NCBI GenBank assembly: GCA_947564645.1
Contig: CANOCU010000012.1
Span: forward strand, 1 to 64,000
DNA: 64,000 bases
Source of the DNA: an uncultured Lachnospiraceae bacterium
GTDB lineage: Bacteria; Bacillota; Clostridia; Lachnospirales; Lachnospiraceae
Direction of reading: 5' to 3'
A program made the translations under genes and the position numbers. Position 1 is the first letter of the stretch. Every line of letters starts with the position of its first letter. Under the pieces are notes generated by a model. That model searched no databases. It saw only the letters and a list, made by a program, of their open reading frames with translations, and had not been told where the DNA came from. Below are positions 31,825 to 40,565 of the stretch, piece after piece.

Positions 31825-33417
31825 TTAATTCAGCGCCCCATTTCTGATCTCCTGCGGGGTAAACCCCGTATGTTTCTTGATATAGTGACTGAAATAAGAA
31901 GCCGTGTTCAGGCCTGTCCGCTCCGCAATCGTCTGGATCGGCATCCTGGAATCCGTCAGCAGCCGCTTCGCCTCATTCACCCGCTGCATCATAATATATT
32001 TCGCGGGCTGTGTTCCCGTTATCTCTTTATAGATCCTCGACAGATATACCGGGTGCAGCCCCACCAGTTCTCCCAGCCTAACCATGGACAGATCCTCCGA
32101 GATATGCTCCAGAATAAAAGTATTGACCTGGTGTACGATCTGGCTTTTCACATCCGTCTTCACATTCTGACGCAGCCTGAAATAAAGATCCGCCACTGTC
32201 TCCAGGAAATTCATCGCATCATAGAATCCTTTATGAAGATCATAATTCGTCAGTTTACGGATGTCAAACTGTCCACAGACATCGCTCTCTTTGGGCAGAT
32301 TATTTAAGAGCGCCTGCAGAAGAATCGACGTGCATACCAGAAAGACAGAGGCTTTCGTAAACCGCACACTCTGGCGATACTTATTCTTGATCTCATTCAG
32401 CAGCGCAAAGAACACCTCCGGATCGGCGTTGGACAGACTCTCCTCCAGCCTTTCCGTATCTATTACCCCTACAATAGCAGAACTTTCGTTCCATGTATAG
32501 TGTGAAAATTTCTCTTCACCGCAAAGCTGTATGCCCTCCGTATCATCAATCTCAAATCTGCAGTATTGCAGCACGGAAAAGGCGTCCGCCGCCCCATCCA
32601 GATCGACGCTGCCATCATATACGCATACCAGAGGCGTACCCTGCCCCGCCTTCTCACATACCTTTTTGGCAATTTCCAAAAACCCTTTTAGCTTCGCCGC
32701 CTTATTCTCCTCGTCCTGCGTCAGGAAGATTCCCGTATTCACCGTCACAAGCGAACTCACCGTCTGGAAAGCCGGCGTAAGAACGGATTCTATCGTTTTC
32801 AGGATATCGTTTTCTGCCAGCAGATCATCGTGTGATTCAAAAAAGACTGCGGTCAGCAGAAATTTCCGCTCACAGGCGAACCTGTCATTGATCATCGACA
32901 TCCGTTCTATAAAATACTGTCGCCGCTTCCCATCCCACTTTTCGTTGAAGATCAGTTCTCTGATGCAGTCCCTTTTCAACAGCGGCAGGACTTCCTTCCT
33001 GCGATCCTGCCGTTCCACAAGTCTTCTTTTTTCCTCATACAGCTGTTCCAGTTTCCCGTAGCCCTTATTGACAGCCTCCAGGATCGCCTCATCACCATCC
33101 ATTTTCAGCACAAATTCCATGGCTTTCGTATGGACTGCCTTCTGGGCATACTCAAACTCTGACTGTCCCGTCAGAAAGACAGCGACACAGTCAGGCCAGA
33201 TCGTCTCGATAATATTCAGAAGTTCAAAGCCATCCGTTCCCGGCATACAGATATCCGTGATCAGCATATCGATCCTGTGATTCTCGAAGATCTCCAGCGC
33301 CAGGGATGCGGAAGACGCTTTATAAACAAAAAATTTCTCCTGACATTCCTTCTCCAGCATACGTCCCAGAGATTCCAGAATAAACGGTTCGTCATCCACC
33401 ACCAGAAGATTGTACAT
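31825..33417 (-). CDS. AraC-type response regulator (YesN-like)
   Basis: 530 aa. The receiver domain covers about residues 1-120 with the phosphoacceptor in MLITDICMPGTDG (Asp55), Thr in FLTGQSEF and Lys in FVLKMDG. A long middle region of unknown fold follows. The C-terminal AraC helix-turn-helix pair (LSMVRLGELVGLHPVYLSRIYKE and MPIQTIAERTGLNTASYFSHYIKK) binds DNA. It is paired with the upstream sensor kinase, whose gene it overlaps by 26 bp. It probably activates the ABC transporter and glycosidase genes when the substrate is present. Ribosome site ATGGAGGAAATCT. Confidence 0.93.
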   Translation of the reverse strand: MYNLLVVDDEPFILESLGRMLEKECQEKFFVYKASSASLALEIFENHRIDMLITDICMPGTDGFELLNIIETIWPDCVAVFLTGQSEFEYAQKAVHTKAMEFVLKMDGDEAILEAVNKGYGKLEQLYEEKRRLVERQDRRKEVLPLLKRDCIRELIFNEKWDGKRRQYFIERMSMINDRFACERKFLLTAVFFESHDDLLAENDILKTIESVLTPAFQTVSSLVTVNTGIFLTQDEENKAAKLKGFLEIAKKVCEKAGQGTPLVCVYDGSVDLDGAADAFSVLQYCRFEIDDTEGIQLCGEEKFSHYTWNESSAIVGVIDTERLEESLSNADPEVFFALLNEIKNKYRQSVRFTKASVFLVCTSILLQALLNNLPKESDVCGQFDIRKLTNYDLHKGFYDAMNFLETVADLYFRLRQNVKTDVKSQIVHQVNTFILEHISEDLSMVRLGELVGLHPVYLSRIYKEITGTQPAKYIMMQRVNEAKRLLTDSRMPIQTIAERTGLNTASYFSHYIKKHTGFTPQEIRNGALN

Positions 33418-35137
33418 AGATTTCCTCCATAAATATTTTCACCAACGCCACAAAACCGCCATCCTCCCGGTTATTCACATAAAGGCCGCTCTCGCCCTTA
33501 TACCATCTCCTGATTCTGGCATTTGTATTGGCAAGTCCGTGTATTTCTTCTGAATTGATCTCTTCTACATTAAGCCTTCGTCTCAATTCCGTCAACTCAT
33601 TTTCCTGCAGTCCATCCCCGTTGTCCTCCACACAGAAACTGAAATATCCGTCCCGGTAATCCGTCCGTATCCTGATCATGCCTCCCTCCAGACAGTTCTT
33701 CATCCCATGCTCATAGGCATTTTCCACTAACGGCTGCAGGATCAGGGGAATGATCTTCAAGCCTTTCGCCTGCTCCGGCACCGGCTCCATGATCACGCAG
33801 ATCCGCTCTCCGAATCTCGCCTTCTGAATCTCCAGATAATCGTCGATATGCCCGATCTCCTGCTCCAGGCTGACAAAGCAGTCGTTCGTTCTTGTGATAT
33901 ACTGATAATATTTGGATAAATGCCTGGCAAAGGAAGCAATCGTCTCATTCTCCTCCGCCCGCGCCATCCGATAGATCATAAAGATACTGTTGTACAGAAA
34001 ATGAGGCCGGATCTGGTATTGCAGCTGCCGAAACTCCGCCAGACGCGCCTGATATTTCATTTCCAGATTTTCCCTGCTCAGTTCCTCCACATGCGAGATG
34101 ACCTGGTTGTATCTCTTGTAAATGACTGCCAGTTCGTCTGCTTCGTCTTCCTCGATAAAATAACGGTTATTCCTGTCTTCCATGGCCACGATGATCCGGT
34201 CAAGCGGCTTCACCAGTTTACGCTCCACATAGAACGTATAAGACAGGAAAAGAACGATCACCAGTATGGTCAGTCCGGCATTCAACAACAGGAAAAAGGA
34301 CAAGGACCGGCTGATCACACTGTCAGGACAAAAGTAAACGATCCACACCCCTGTTCTTGCGCTGTAAATACAGGAGCCAAGCTCTTCTCCCTGGACCCGG
34401 AAAGACTGTACGCCTTCATTTTGCGCAAGATAAGCCCTTACTTTTTCCAGTCTGACCGTATCCGCCGCCGTCTCCACAAAATTAATACCCGACCCGGATA
34501 GCATGGTTCCATCCTGCGAGAGAAGATAGACGCTCTCCTCTCCTTCTCCCAACAGGTCGTTCAGCGCACGGTTCAAAGACTCCGGCGACAAGGTGATCCT
34601 ACAGTAATACGCCGTATTTTTCCCCTCTCCCCTAAGCGCCTGCACAGGAAAATAAGAGGTAAATACGATTCCCTCCTCCTGATCGGCGTTGATCATCCGG
34701 TAATCATAGTATTTATCCCCCTCATAATGCCGCATGATCGGCTGCGAGCCGCTGATCACGATCCCCTTGCGGGGATAATACATCTCCGCCTTATCCACGA
34801 TCGTATACAACTCCTTGATCTCGGACAGCCTGCCGGAGATTCCTTTGATCAGCTGCGTCTTCTCGTAATTTCCTGCTCCACCCCACAGAACATTTAATTT
34901 TGAAGTATTAAAATCATTCAGCACCGTATTCTGGATCTTTAGCAGACTGTCAATATCCTGTTCCACCCGGCTCTGCATAAAGGCAGCCTGGACATCCAGA
35001 CTGCCAAGCATCTGTTCCAGCAGAATATGCCGGCTGTATGCATTTCCCAGTATTCCCATCACATAGAACCCGATGCACACGAAAATGACCGACCACAATA
35101 CCTTACGGGATGTTTTTAATCTGAAGATCATTTTCAT
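33392..35137 (-). CDS. Sensor histidine kinase (YesM-like)
   Basis: 581 aa. TM1 at about 10-32, a large extracytoplasmic sensor domain, TM2 at about 275-297, then HAMP (VERKLVKPLDRIIVAM). The His-kinase domain reads YQIRPHFLYNSIFMIYRMA with the phospho-His, and the ATP site shows LVENAYEHGM and VEDNGDGLQENE. It is a partner of the AraC-type regulator downstream. The end of the permease gene gives AAAGGATAATG; I place the start at ATG 35137 (MKMIFRLKTS), 11 nt from AGGA. An ATG at 35146 overlaps the permease stop and is also possible. The window holds no dedicated ligand-binding protein for it other than the lipoprotein of this locus. Confidence 0.9.
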   Translation of the reverse strand: MKMIFRLKTSRKVLWSVIFVCIGFYVMGILGNAYSRHILLEQMLGSLDVQAAFMQSRVEQDIDSLLKIQNTVLNDFNTSKLNVLWGGAGNYEKTQLIKGISGRLSEIKELYTIVDKAEMYYPRKGIVISGSQPIMRHYEGDKYYDYRMINADQEEGIVFTSYFPVQALRGEGKNTAYYCRITLSPESLNRALNDLLGEGEESVYLLSQDGTMLSGSGINFVETAADTVRLEKVRAYLAQNEGVQSFRVQGEELGSCIYSARTGVWIVYFCPDSVISRSLSFFLLLNAGLTILVIVLFLSYTFYVERKLVKPLDRIIVAMEDRNNRYFIEEDEADELAVIYKRYNQVISHVEELSRENLEMKYQARLAEFRQLQYQIRPHFLYNSIFMIYRMARAEENETIASFARHLSKYYQYITRTNDCFVSLEQEIGHIDDYLEIQKARFGERICVIMEPVPEQAKGLKIIPLILQPLVENAYEHGMKNCLEGGMIRIRTDYRDGYFSFCVEDNGDGLQENELTELRRRLNVEEINSEEIHGLANTNARIRRWYKGESGLYVNNREDGGFVALVKIFMEEIYVQSSGGG

Positions 35138-35145
35138 CGCCGCCA

Positions 35146-36054
35146 TTATCCTTTCACAGAACCAAGTACCATGCCCTTTACAAAATATTTCTGTAAGAAG
35201 GGATATACCAGCATGATCGGAATAATGGACAGGAAGATCTGCGAGCATTTAATAGTTCTGTCAGAAACCGAGACAAGCGTCTCCCAGTCTATGGAATTCA
35301 CGGCAGTCAGGCTTGACTGGATCACAATCGTATGCAGATAGCTCTGCAGAGGATACTGCGTCGGCCTGTTCATCAGAATGATTCCGTCAAACCAGGAATT
35401 CCAGTGATACACGATGGAGAACAGACAGATCGTTGCCATGGACGCCTTGGAAAGCGGCACATAGATCTTCGACATGATCGTCCACTGTCCAGCGCCGTCC
35501 ATCACTGCCGCTTCTTCCAGTTCCTCCGGAATACCGCGGAAGAAATTCAGCATCAGCACGACGCTGAATACCGGTACGGCGCCCGGAAGCACCAGCGCCC
35601 ATATCGTTCCCAGAAGCTTCAGACTCTTGATCGTCATAAACCACGGGATCAGACCGCCGTTTAAAAGCATGGTGAGGAAGAAAAACCAGGCGTATGCCGT
35701 TCTGGCTTTAAACCTGTGCGTACTCTTGGACAAAGGATAAGCCGTGATCACGCACATAAAGACATTGATCGTCACCCCCAGCGCACACCGCAGCAGGGAA
35801 ACACCCATCGACCGCCAGAAATCGGGCCTGATCGCGACATACTTATAGGAATTGATCGTGAAATCAATCGGCCATAATGTGACCAGGCCTGCCGTCACCG
35901 AAGCGTTGCTGCTCAGCGATATGGCCAGAATATTGATAATCGGCAGAATACAGATCAATGCCAGCAGGATCAGAAATACCGTATTACATACGTGGAACAC
36001 CTTATCCGCCGCAGACATCTTGATTTTATTCGTTTGAGGTTCCTTTTTCGCCAT
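35146..36054 (-). CDS. Carbohydrate ABC transporter permease (LplC-like)
   Basis: 302-aa inner-membrane subunit with six helices and the EAA loop EEAAVMDGAGQWTIMSKIYVPL, which contacts the ATPase. Belongs to the CUT1 permease type next to LplB-like partners. Start at ATG 36054 (MAKKEPQTNK) after AGGAGGTGCAG; the open frame upstream to 36171 overlaps the preceding gene and has no ribosome site. The ATPase of this importer is not in the window and is probably a shared MsmX-type protein. Confidence 0.93.
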   Translation of the reverse strand: MAKKEPQTNKIKMSAADKVFHVCNTVFLILLALICILPIINILAISLSSNASVTAGLVTLWPIDFTINSYKYVAIRPDFWRSMGVSLLRCALGVTINVFMCVITAYPLSKSTHRFKARTAYAWFFFLTMLLNGGLIPWFMTIKSLKLLGTIWALVLPGAVPVFSVVLMLNFFRGIPEELEEAAVMDGAGQWTIMSKIYVPLSKASMATICLFSIVYHWNSWFDGIILMNRPTQYPLQSYLHTIVIQSSLTAVNSIDWETLVSVSDRTIKCSQIFLSIIPIMLVYPFLQKYFVKGMVLGSVKG

Positions 36055-36064
36055 TCTGCACCTC

Positions 36065-36988
36065 CTAGAAAACTCTGTAATCGAACAGTTTATACGCCAG
36101 ATAATAGGATACGGAGATAAAGAAGCAGGAAACCGCCGACTTAAACACACCCATCGCCGTGGCAGGGCCAAACTGCGCGTCTATCATACCGATCCGGTAA
36201 ATAAACGTGTCGATCACGTCACCTGTCTCGTACACCTGCGGGCTGATCAGATTCCAGATCTGGTCAAATCCGGCGTTAAGAATATTGCCTAAGGACAATA
36301 CCGCCATCAGTACGATGATCATCCGCATACCTGGCAGTGTGATATGCCACATCTTGCGAAATCTTCCCGCGCCGTCCATCGTCGCCGCCTCATAAAGACT
36401 CTGATCGATCCCCGTGATCGCCGCCAGATAGACGATGGTGCCGAATCCGAACCCTTTCCAGATATCCGTCCAGATGATCGTACTCTGAAAATATCTGTTA
36501 TCCCCCAGGAAGAAGATCGAATTCATTCCCAGCATATTCAGAAATCTGTTGACAATGCCGCTGGACGGCGACAGGATGTCAAGCAGCACGCCGCTGAAAA
36601 TAACCCAGGACATGAAATACGGCAGATAGATCGCCGTTTGCACCGTCCTGCGGAATTTGGACGACCGCACCTCATTTAAGAGGATCGCCACCACGATCGG
36701 TACCACAAGAGAAAGTATGATCTTCCAAAAAGCGATACTGATCGTATTGCGCAGCGCTGTCAGCGCCCCCGGCATGTTGAACAGATAAATAAAGTTTTCA
36801 AATCCGATCCACTTCTGCTCACCGAACAGACCCTTGGCCGGTATAAATTTCTGAAAAGCAATGACCATTCCGGCCATGGGGACATAACTGAAAATGAAAG
36901 TCATGATCACCCCCGGCAGCAGCATGATATGAAAGGGAAGTTCTTTCTTCAGCCTGGCCTGCCTTCTTTGCATCTTTTCTTTCTTCAT
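36065..36988 (-). CDS. Carbohydrate ABC transporter permease (LplB-like)
   Basis: 307 aa, six membrane helices, EAA loop YEAATMDGAGRFRKMWHITLP. Begins with a basic cytoplasmic segment (MKKEKMQRRQARLKKE). It forms the translocation channel with the LplC-like subunit 10 bp downstream. It comes after the solute-binding lipoprotein gene, with a strong hairpin between them. Confidence 0.93.
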   Translation of the reverse strand: MKKEKMQRRQARLKKELPFHIMLLPGVIMTFIFSYVPMAGMVIAFQKFIPAKGLFGEQKWIGFENFIYLFNMPGALTALRNTISIAFWKIILSLVVPIVVAILLNEVRSSKFRRTVQTAIYLPYFMSWVIFSGVLLDILSPSSGIVNRFLNMLGMNSIFFLGDNRYFQSTIIWTDIWKGFGFGTIVYLAAITGIDQSLYEAATMDGAGRFRKMWHITLPGMRMIIVLMAVLSLGNILNAGFDQIWNLISPQVYETGDVIDTFIYRIGMIDAQFGPATAMGVFKSAVSCFFISVSYYLAYKLFDYRVF

Positions 36989-37028
36989 TGTGCCCTCCTC
37001 TCCAACAATCGATTCTTTGACTGATCAA

Positions 37029-37056
37029 CGCAAGGGCAGAAACAACTGCCCTTGCG
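37029..37056 (-). promoter_or_regulatory. Intercistronic hairpin after the solute-binding protein gene
   Basis: Perfect 11-bp stem CGCAAGGGCAG-aaacaa-CTGCCCTTGCG with no T-tract. Such structures after a binding-protein gene protect its mRNA and lower expression of the permeases (inference from known binding-protein operons). Confidence 0.6.
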
Positions 37057-37084
37057 CCCTGATCTTACAGCTTTCTTTTTGTGA

Positions 37085-38848
37085 TTACTGTGCTGATGCA
37101 TACCACTCGTTTACTTCCGCCGTGATCTGCTCCCCGCCCAATTTATTGAAGCTCTCCACGAAAGCGTCAAACTCGTCGATGGAGGATTCTCCCATGATGA
37201 TCTTCGTGAAAGCCTCGTCACGCATGGATTCCAGCGTAGACATCTTCTCGGTCATAGTCTCAGTCGGCGCTCCCGAAAAACGATTGATATAAATCCTGTC
37301 TTCCGAGATCATACGGTCGATCGCCGAATAGGAACTCGGATCCGGTCCATAGATTCTCTCCCAGCCCCATTCCATACTGGTGCCTTCTCCCGAATAAAAT
37401 CTGTCCAGCTTATCCCAGATCGACTTCGCCTCTCCGTTTAAGGAAGCCGTGGCATCGTTAGCCTTTGCCTCTTCGATATCCCGGAACGCCATCACGTTCT
37501 TAAGCGGCATCTGCGTCTGCACCGGTGACAGCTTCCAGATACTCTCCGCCTCCGGCGGCGCATAGTACTTACCGTTATCTCCCGTTTCACCCCAGCACTT
37601 CTCGATAAACACATTTGCCATCTTCACAACCGCTTCCGGATGTTCAAAGTCCTTATTGACAACAATCCATCTGGTAACGCCCACTTCCGCAGAAACCTCT
37701 GCCGGATCGCCGCTGACGGACACCGGCTCGAACGCCGTCCACTGCGCATTGCTGTCAAGACTGTAATTGGAATGGAAGTATACCAGCGGCAGCCACTGCT
37801 GTCCGTAGGTTACGCCGCACTTTCCTGCCGCCGCAGCCTCACCGGCCTTGGAAGGATCCATAACGCCAAACTCCGGATCGATACATCCCTTCTGATACAG
37901 TTCCTGCAGCTTGATAAGCGCTTCCTTACACTCAGGCTGAATGCCGCCGTATACCAACTTGCCGTCCTTCTCGACCCAGATCGTCGGATGCGCGCCGAAT
38001 GCATCAAAGAATCCTACCAGACTGCCGTAATTTCTCCGAAGAACGTTAGGAGAACCTGCCACGCCGAGACCATACGTGTCATCCACGCCGTTTCCGTCAG
38101 GATCGTCCGTCGTGAACTTCTCGATCACATTGATCAGTTCGTCTATCGTCTTTGGCTGCTCCAATCCCAGATTATCGAGCCAGTCCTGCCGGATCCACAG
38201 AAGATCAACGGAATCGGCTGCTCCGCTGGACTCCGGTATGCCGCACAGCATCCCGTTCTTCTGTGCCGCAACGAAAGCCGTATCCCCTTCCTGCATCATC
38301 ACTTCCTTCGTGAAATCCGCCGCATAAGTATCAAAAACCTCCGACATATCCCAGATCAGCCCGGCATCGGCAAGCTGCATCATCTGCGAAGCCGTCACAT
38401 CCATTACATCCGGCAGTTCGCCGCTGGCGATGGTCACGTTCACCTTCTGCTCATACTCCGGATTGCCTTTTACATACCAGTCGTAAACTACCGATACTCC
38501 GATCTCTTCCTGATAAGTATCCAGCCATATGTTCTCCTCTACGGACTGTCCCGGGAGATTTGCAAGCGCATTGTCATACATGTTCTCGTCTACCTGTCTT
38601 GCAAAATGGATCTCCAGACCATCCTCATATTTTCCGAAGGGATCCGCGCTCTCCTGTGCCGCATCCTGAGCGCCGGCATCATCCGTTTCCTCTGCAGCAG
38701 GCTCGCTGTCCGTCTCCGTATCCGCCGTGCTGCTCTCCGCTTCCGCTGCAGGTGCACCGTCTTCTGCTGCCTTTCCGCCGCAGCCCGCAAGGCTTGCCAG
38801 GATAAGCGACTGCATCATCAAAATACTGAGTACTCTTTTTTTCTTCAT
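37085..38848 (-). CDS. Extracellular solute-binding lipoprotein of the carbohydrate ABC importer
   Basis: 587-aa family 1-type binding protein. The signal peptide MKKKRVLSILMMQSLILASLAGC ends in the lipobox LAGC. An Ala/Glu/Asp-rich linker of about 50 residues follows, then the binding domain (VTASQMMQLADAGLIWDMS, LWIRQDWLDNLGLEQPKTI). The length fits LplA/YtcQ-type proteins, which bind large oligosaccharides. Start at ATG 38848 after GAAGGAGAGGGTAGG. First gene of the six-gene locus ending at the glycosidase-like gene. Confidence 0.93.
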   Translation of the reverse strand: MKKKRVLSILMMQSLILASLAGCGGKAAEDGAPAAEAESSTADTETDSEPAAEETDDAGAQDAAQESADPFGKYEDGLEIHFARQVDENMYDNALANLPGQSVEENIWLDTYQEEIGVSVVYDWYVKGNPEYEQKVNVTIASGELPDVMDVTASQMMQLADAGLIWDMSEVFDTYAADFTKEVMMQEGDTAFVAAQKNGMLCGIPESSGAADSVDLLWIRQDWLDNLGLEQPKTIDELINVIEKFTTDDPDGNGVDDTYGLGVAGSPNVLRRNYGSLVGFFDAFGAHPTIWVEKDGKLVYGGIQPECKEALIKLQELYQKGCIDPEFGVMDPSKAGEAAAAGKCGVTYGQQWLPLVYFHSNYSLDSNAQWTAFEPVSVSGDPAEVSAEVGVTRWIVVNKDFEHPEAVVKMANVFIEKCWGETGDNGKYYAPPEAESIWKLSPVQTQMPLKNVMAFRDIEEAKANDATASLNGEAKSIWDKLDRFYSGEGTSMEWGWERIYGPDPSSYSAIDRMISEDRIYINRFSGAPTETMTEKMSTLESMRDEAFTKIIMGESSIDEFDAFVESFNKLGGEQITAEVNEWYASAQ

Positions 38849-38893
38849 CCTACCCTCTCCTTCTGTAAGAAACAAATTTGAATTTACAATTAA

Positions 38894-38923
38894 ATTGTAC
38901 TAACAGATCGACGGGCAGAGCAA
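38894..38923 (-). promoter_or_regulatory. Promoter of the carbohydrate uptake locus
   Basis: On the minus strand TTGCTC (38923-38918), 18-bp spacer, TACAAT (38899-38894), about 45 nt before the lipoprotein start. The poor -35 would fit dependence on the AraC-type activator. Confidence 0.5.
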
Positions 38924-39013
38924 TTGCGCATTTTAAACATTTGTTGCTTTTTTACAAGTTTCTTTCCTTTCCTGCCTGTTTTTCGTCATTTTTAATATTT
39001 ATAAAATCAAAAA

Positions 39014-39054
39014 CTGCGCAGAACATCAGATAATCTGCTCCATGTTCTACACAG
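39014..39054 (-). terminator. Intrinsic terminator after spoIVB
   Basis: Minus-strand stem CTGTGTAGAACAT.../ATGTTCTGCGCAG with an inner CAGAT/ATCTG stem, followed by TTTTTGATTTTAT. It starts 28 nt after the spoIVB stop. Confidence 0.75.
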
Positions 39055-39081
39055 TCATTAGGATCCTGTCGTCCTGCCGGG

Positions 39082-40431
39082 CTAATGCCCTAACATCTCC
39101 TCAATAAAAATCCCGTATCCTCTCGCGGAGTCCTGAACCAGTACGTGGGTCACCGCTCCCGCCAGTTTACCGTTCTGTATGATCGGGCTTCCGCTCATCC
39201 CCTGTATGATCCCTCCGGTCAGCGTCAGCAGTTTCTCGTCTACCACCTGCACAACGATCCCTCTGTTGATATTACTTCTGTCCAGATTTACTTCCACGAT
39301 CTCCACATCATAAAATTCCGGCGTTCCGGTAACGGAACAGATGATCTGCGCCGGTCCCAGCTCGATCTCCTGCTTTAGAGCGATCGGAATCGGTTCAAAA
39401 GCCGATGCCTCCTCCACTTCGGCATCGCACACTCCGAAGATCCCCTCCTCCGTATTCTCCGTGATCTCCCCGATCACATTATCGCTGTCATATTCGATAA
39501 ATCCTGTCAGTTCTCCCGGATTGCCGTTAGACCCCCTGGTGATCCCCACAATTTCCGTCCTGTAAAGAGTGCCCTCCTCCAGATTCATCAGCAAAGACGT
39601 ATCCACATCATTGATGCCATGTCCCAGCGCGCCAAAAGAATTGTCGGTATCCTCATATGTCATGGTACCGATCCCCTGCGCATTATCTCTGATCCAGATT
39701 CCCATCTTCCACTCTTTATTCTGGTTGGCATCCGGTGTCACCATGACCTCCGTTGTCTCATTGCTGCGCTTGATCGTAAGGACCATGGGTTCGCCCTCCG
39801 ATGCCTCCACCGTCCTGATAAAATGCTTCTTATTCTCCATGTCCTCGCCGTTCACTTTCAGGATATAATCCCCTTTTTGCAAGGCATATTTTGCCGGAGA
39901 CACCTTATTTCCCTCCACATTCTCAAATTCTCCGATCCCGACTACCAGTACACCGCTCGTTTTGACATAAATACCTATGGGAATACCGGACGGGATGAGC
40001 ATCTTATCCTGGATCACCTCCACATCCACATTTTTATAGGGCAGGATTCCGAACAGTTTCAGATCCATCTGATAAGTATCAATCGCATTGGCTTTGACTC
40101 TTACTGTATGTGCAAAATCTATAGGAATACTTTCCACACCGTCAGATGTATCATCCACTGTATGACCTGCCTCATCATTCTCCATAGCGTCCGGCAGGGA
40201 AGCGACCGGAGCCGCCTCTTCTTTGATACGATAGATCTTTCCCGATACAGGAACCTTGAAGTCCAACTCCTGCTCTACCCCTGCACGGATCTTAATGGTT
40301 GACGGAATTTTATCCCAATAGGTCAGATAAACGGTTATGCCAAGAGCGATCGTGGCTACTGCAAGTATTACATATAAGAAAAACCTGTATATTCTTTCCT
40401 GACGCTCTGTCATCTCTATGAATCGATCCAC
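39082..40431 (-). CDS. spoIVB: SpoIVB peptidase
   Basis: 449-aa serine peptidase (family S55) made in the forespore; in the known pathway it cleaves SpoIVFA and starts pro-sigma-K processing. It has an N-terminal membrane anchor (about 15-37), a PDZ domain (about 170-245, SPAKYALQKGDYILKVNGE) and the peptidase domain with His in SFGALGHGI and Ser in GMSGSPIIQNGKLAGAVTH. Length is close to the Bacillus protein. spo0A, which usually follows it, is not next to it here; a terminator and the sugar uptake locus are. Two terminators separate it from recN, so it needs its own promoter, which I could not define. Confidence 0.96.
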   Translation of the reverse strand: MDRFIEMTERQERIYRFFLYVILAVATIALGITVYLTYWDKIPSTIKIRAGVEQELDFKVPVSGKIYRIKEEAAPVASLPDAMENDEAGHTVDDTSDGVESIPIDFAHTVRVKANAIDTYQMDLKLFGILPYKNVDVEVIQDKMLIPSGIPIGIYVKTSGVLVVGIGEFENVEGNKVSPAKYALQKGDYILKVNGEDMENKKHFIRTVEASEGEPMVLTIKRSNETTEVMVTPDANQNKEWKMGIWIRDNAQGIGTMTYEDTDNSFGALGHGINDVDTSLLMNLEEGTLYRTEIVGITRGSNGNPGELTGFIEYDSDNVIGEITENTEEGIFGVCDAEVEEASAFEPIPIALKQEIELGPAQIICSVTGTPEFYDVEIVEVNLDRSNINRGIVVQVVDEKLLTLTGGIIQGMSGSPIIQNGKLAGAVTHVLVQDSARGYGIFIEEMLGH

Positions 40432-40481
40432 TTTTCACATCTCCCATCTTTTAAGCTTTTCGGTTTCTACATGATAAAAAA

Positions 40482-40496
40482 GAATGCTTCGCATTC
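40482..40496 (-). terminator. Terminator, distal of a tandem pair after recN
   Basis: Stem GAATGC-gaa-GCATTC followed by TTTTTT on the minus strand. It is short, and sits 17 nt beyond the first terminator. Confidence 0.65.
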
Positions 40497-40512
40497 CTAT
40501 AAAGTGAAAAAA

Positions 40513-40533
40513 GGACATACGCTTTGCATGTCC
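40513..40533 (-). terminator. Terminator, proximal of a tandem pair after recN
   Basis: Stem GGACATGC/GCGTATGTCC (one G-U) followed by TTTTTTC on the minus strand, 33 nt after the recN stop. It ends the nusB-recN transcript. Confidence 0.8.
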
Positions 40534-40565
40534 TTTCTAGTATGTGAAAAATTTTCGATTTTAAT

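Noticed and set aside
37640..38881. A 413-codon plus-strand frame
   Set aside because: Opposite the solute-binding lipoprotein gene, which has a lipobox, ribosome site and operon partners.
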